From Euryarchaeota archaeon UBA226 (GTDB lineage: Archaea > Thermoplasmatota > Poseidoniia > Poseidoniales > Poseidoniaceae): a DNA stretch of 7,707 nucleotides. Position 1 is the stretch's first letter, and every line of letters starts with the position of its first letter. This document shows positions 6,741-7,707 of the stretch, piece after piece. The notes under the pieces are model-generated. The model was not told where the DNA came from. It did no database searches and saw only the letters and a program-made list of their open reading frames with translations. Position numbers and translations under genes: made by a program. The stretch lies in the NCBI GenBank assembly GCA_002505935.1, contig DAWL01000058.1:1-7707 (forward strand), read 5' to 3'.

Positions 6741-7076
6741 AACAGGCTCAAGAGTGTAATATGTCCACCACAATGATACCGAAGTCAAAATTCCAAGAAT
6801 TATCGATGCACTATCTGGAAAGCTCATGATTTCCCTGAAGGTCAAAAATGACAATCCTGTCAAGATTACAAAAACGACCCAAGAAGTGATTCTCAATGGT
6901 GAAGCCTCAAGCGAGGCCATGACTGTTTCATGATTACTTGCTGCCCAAATCAATACCAAGGCTAACGTCGTTGCAACCCAGGTCCAGAAACCGGTCATCA
7001 TATCCCATCTGATTCCTACAATCAGTCCAAATACGGCTGCTCCGGCAAGTAGCCAACAACATCGCGAGCAGCGCAT
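6732..7076 (-). CDS. Small 4-TM membrane protein with Cys-rich N-terminus, unrecognised
   Basis: I do not recognise this 114-residue protein. Four hydrophobic segments are visible at about 7-23, 27-47, 64-80 and 88-108, joined by short loops, with a short C-terminal end (TLEPVKA). The N-terminus MRCSRCCW has three cysteines in the first seven residues and two arginines, suggesting a cytosolic N-terminus that could bind a metal or be modified. There are no other cysteines. It is not a lipoprotein signal, because the cysteines precede the hydrophobic core. The start is ATG 7076, 25 nt after the oxidoreductase stop, without a ribosome site. Its TGA lies inside the ribosome site of the ATPase gene, so the two are probably translated together. 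Confidence 0.72.
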   Translation of the reverse strand: MRCSRCCWLLAGAAVFGLIVGIRWDMMTGFWTWVATTLALVLIWAASNHETVMASLEASPLRITSWVVFVILTGLSFLTFREIMSFPDSASIILGILTSVSLWWTYYTLEPVKA

Positions 7077-7101
7077 ATGGTGGCGAGATGGACTCGATTC
7101 T

Positions 7102-7707
7102 TCAATGCTGTTGCAGTTCTACCACTCCTGAGGCAGAGAAATTCAACATGTCTTTCCAAGACACGCTACGCAAAGCGGGTCTCTGTGGGATGCTAGAGAT
7201 GTCAATACCTGCTACAATCCTATTGATGAAAGAACGTAATTCTGCCTTCAAAGGAGATTCGGTATTTGCCAAGTTGATTCTTTGATTTCCAAGAATAATC
7301 TCTTCGTGGTTATCGAACTCGATTGTTAGAGTATCTGTTGTGCCGAATATCTGCATTCGTTTGACGTCTTTTTCACTCCCCCATGAAACATCGCATATCG
7401 CCTCAATTCCAGGCTCATACTCCATCGAAATTGAGCAGGAAATCTTCTCTTCACATTCCGTTGTTTCTGAAGAAAGCGATTTTGGCTCTGCCTCATGCAA
7501 TAAGTGGCAACACAAATCAAGATAATGAATTGCTAAAATATCGATAATCGATTCTCCTTTGGAATTTATTCTAGTAGAATGTCTACTGCAATGAATTCTT
7601 TCTATTTGTCCAATCTTGCCTTCTGCAATTAATCGACGCGCCTGCTTAACCGCTGGATGGTGCCTTAGTAGCAAGCCAGTATCTACATGGACGCCTTTGG
7701 AAAGTGC
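7102..7707 (-). CDS. Gfo/Idh/MocA-family oxidoreductase, C-terminal part
   Basis: The frame runs from the right window edge to a TGA at 7102-7104, giving 201 residues; the N-terminal Rossmann NAD(P)-binding domain is outside the window. The visible part starts at the end of that domain (ALSKGVHVDTGLLLRHHPAV) and continues with the family's RRLIAEGKIGQIERI segment at 24-38. The substrate-side helix is DILAIHYLDL (56-65), whose Asp-x4-His-x2-Asp pattern matches the usual catalytic block of this family. The mixed beta-sheet dimerisation domain follows. Members typically oxidise or reduce a hydroxyl of a sugar, nucleotide sugar or inositol; the substrate cannot be told from this part. A TTG at 7674 is internal, because family sequence continues upstream of it. 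It is the first gene seen in the minus-strand run, 25 nt from the next. Confidence 0.82.
   Translation of the reverse strand, partial: ALSKGVHVDTGLLLRHHPAVKQARRLIAEGKIGQIERIHCSRHSTRINSKGESIIDILAIHYLDLCCHLLHEAEPKSLSSETTECEEKISCSISMEYEPGIEAICDVSWGSEKDVKRMQIFGTTDTLTIEFDNHEEIILGNQRINLANTESPLKAELRSFINRIVAGIDISSIPQRPALRSVSWKDMLNFSASGVVELQQH

Noticed and set aside
6374..6742. Plus-strand ORF of 122 codons antisense to the ATPase gene
   Set aside because: It is a shadow of the conserved ATPase frame, without motifs or a plausible start context.
7077..7101. Possible internal promoter or terminator between the oxidoreductase and the Cys-rich membrane protein
   Set aside because: The gap is only 25 nt, with no T-tract, hairpin or TATA-like element visible.
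7088..7285. Plus-strand ORF of 65 codons with Cys-Cys residues near its start
   Set aside because: It is antisense to the oxidoreductase C-terminus; the apparent cysteines come from the complementary Gln/Leu codons.

Overview
This 7.7 kb window is almost entirely coding and is most likely archaeal. The best evidence is a group II chaperonin (thermosome-type) subunit and a PilT-family ATPase with a C-terminal KH domain, an arrangement typical of archaea. They sit beside purine genes of the PurN and PurH type, which many archaea lack. Moderate GC, very short intergenic gaps and weak or absent Shine-Dalgarno sites would suit a streamlined marine planktonic archaeon such as Marine Group II (Candidatus Poseidoniales). 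That placement is inference; I could not run a search.

Layout. Positions 2-397 (+) hold the 3' part of a MobA-type guanylyltransferase gene, cut by the left window edge. It converges with purN (390-1010, -) and the two stop ends overlap by 8 nt. A short divergent region follows, with an exact 8-nt direct repeat spaced 21 nt. Next is a DUF454/YbaN-type membrane protein gene (about 1073-1561, +), whose stop codon abuts the stop codon of purH with no base between.

From there to the right edge everything is on the minus strand in one tightly packed run. In transcription order (right to left) it reads: a Gfo/Idh/MocA-family oxidoreductase (cut by the window edge), a small 4-TM protein with a Cys-rich N-terminus, the PilT-family ATPase with KH domain, a second small 4-TM protein, the divergent thermosome-like chaperonin, and purH. 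Gaps are at most about 65 nt and some start choices give 4-nt overlaps, so this is probably one operon whose promoter lies beyond the right edge.

How the genes fit together. PurH and PurN are the two folate-dependent formyl transfer enzymes of de novo purine synthesis. They are encoded on the same strand but are split by the oppositely oriented DUF454 gene, so purN must have its own promoter. The middle of the operon (two unrecognised membrane proteins, a nucleic-acid-binding type ATPase and a chaperonin) has no obvious single pathway and is the least explained part. The two most notable features are that the ATPase lacks the N-terminal PIN nuclease domain usual for its family, and that the chaperonin has an altered nucleotide-binding GDGTTT motif.

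I saw no tRNA, rRNA, CRISPR array, insertion sequence or convincing terminator, and no stretch over 300 nt lacks a gene.
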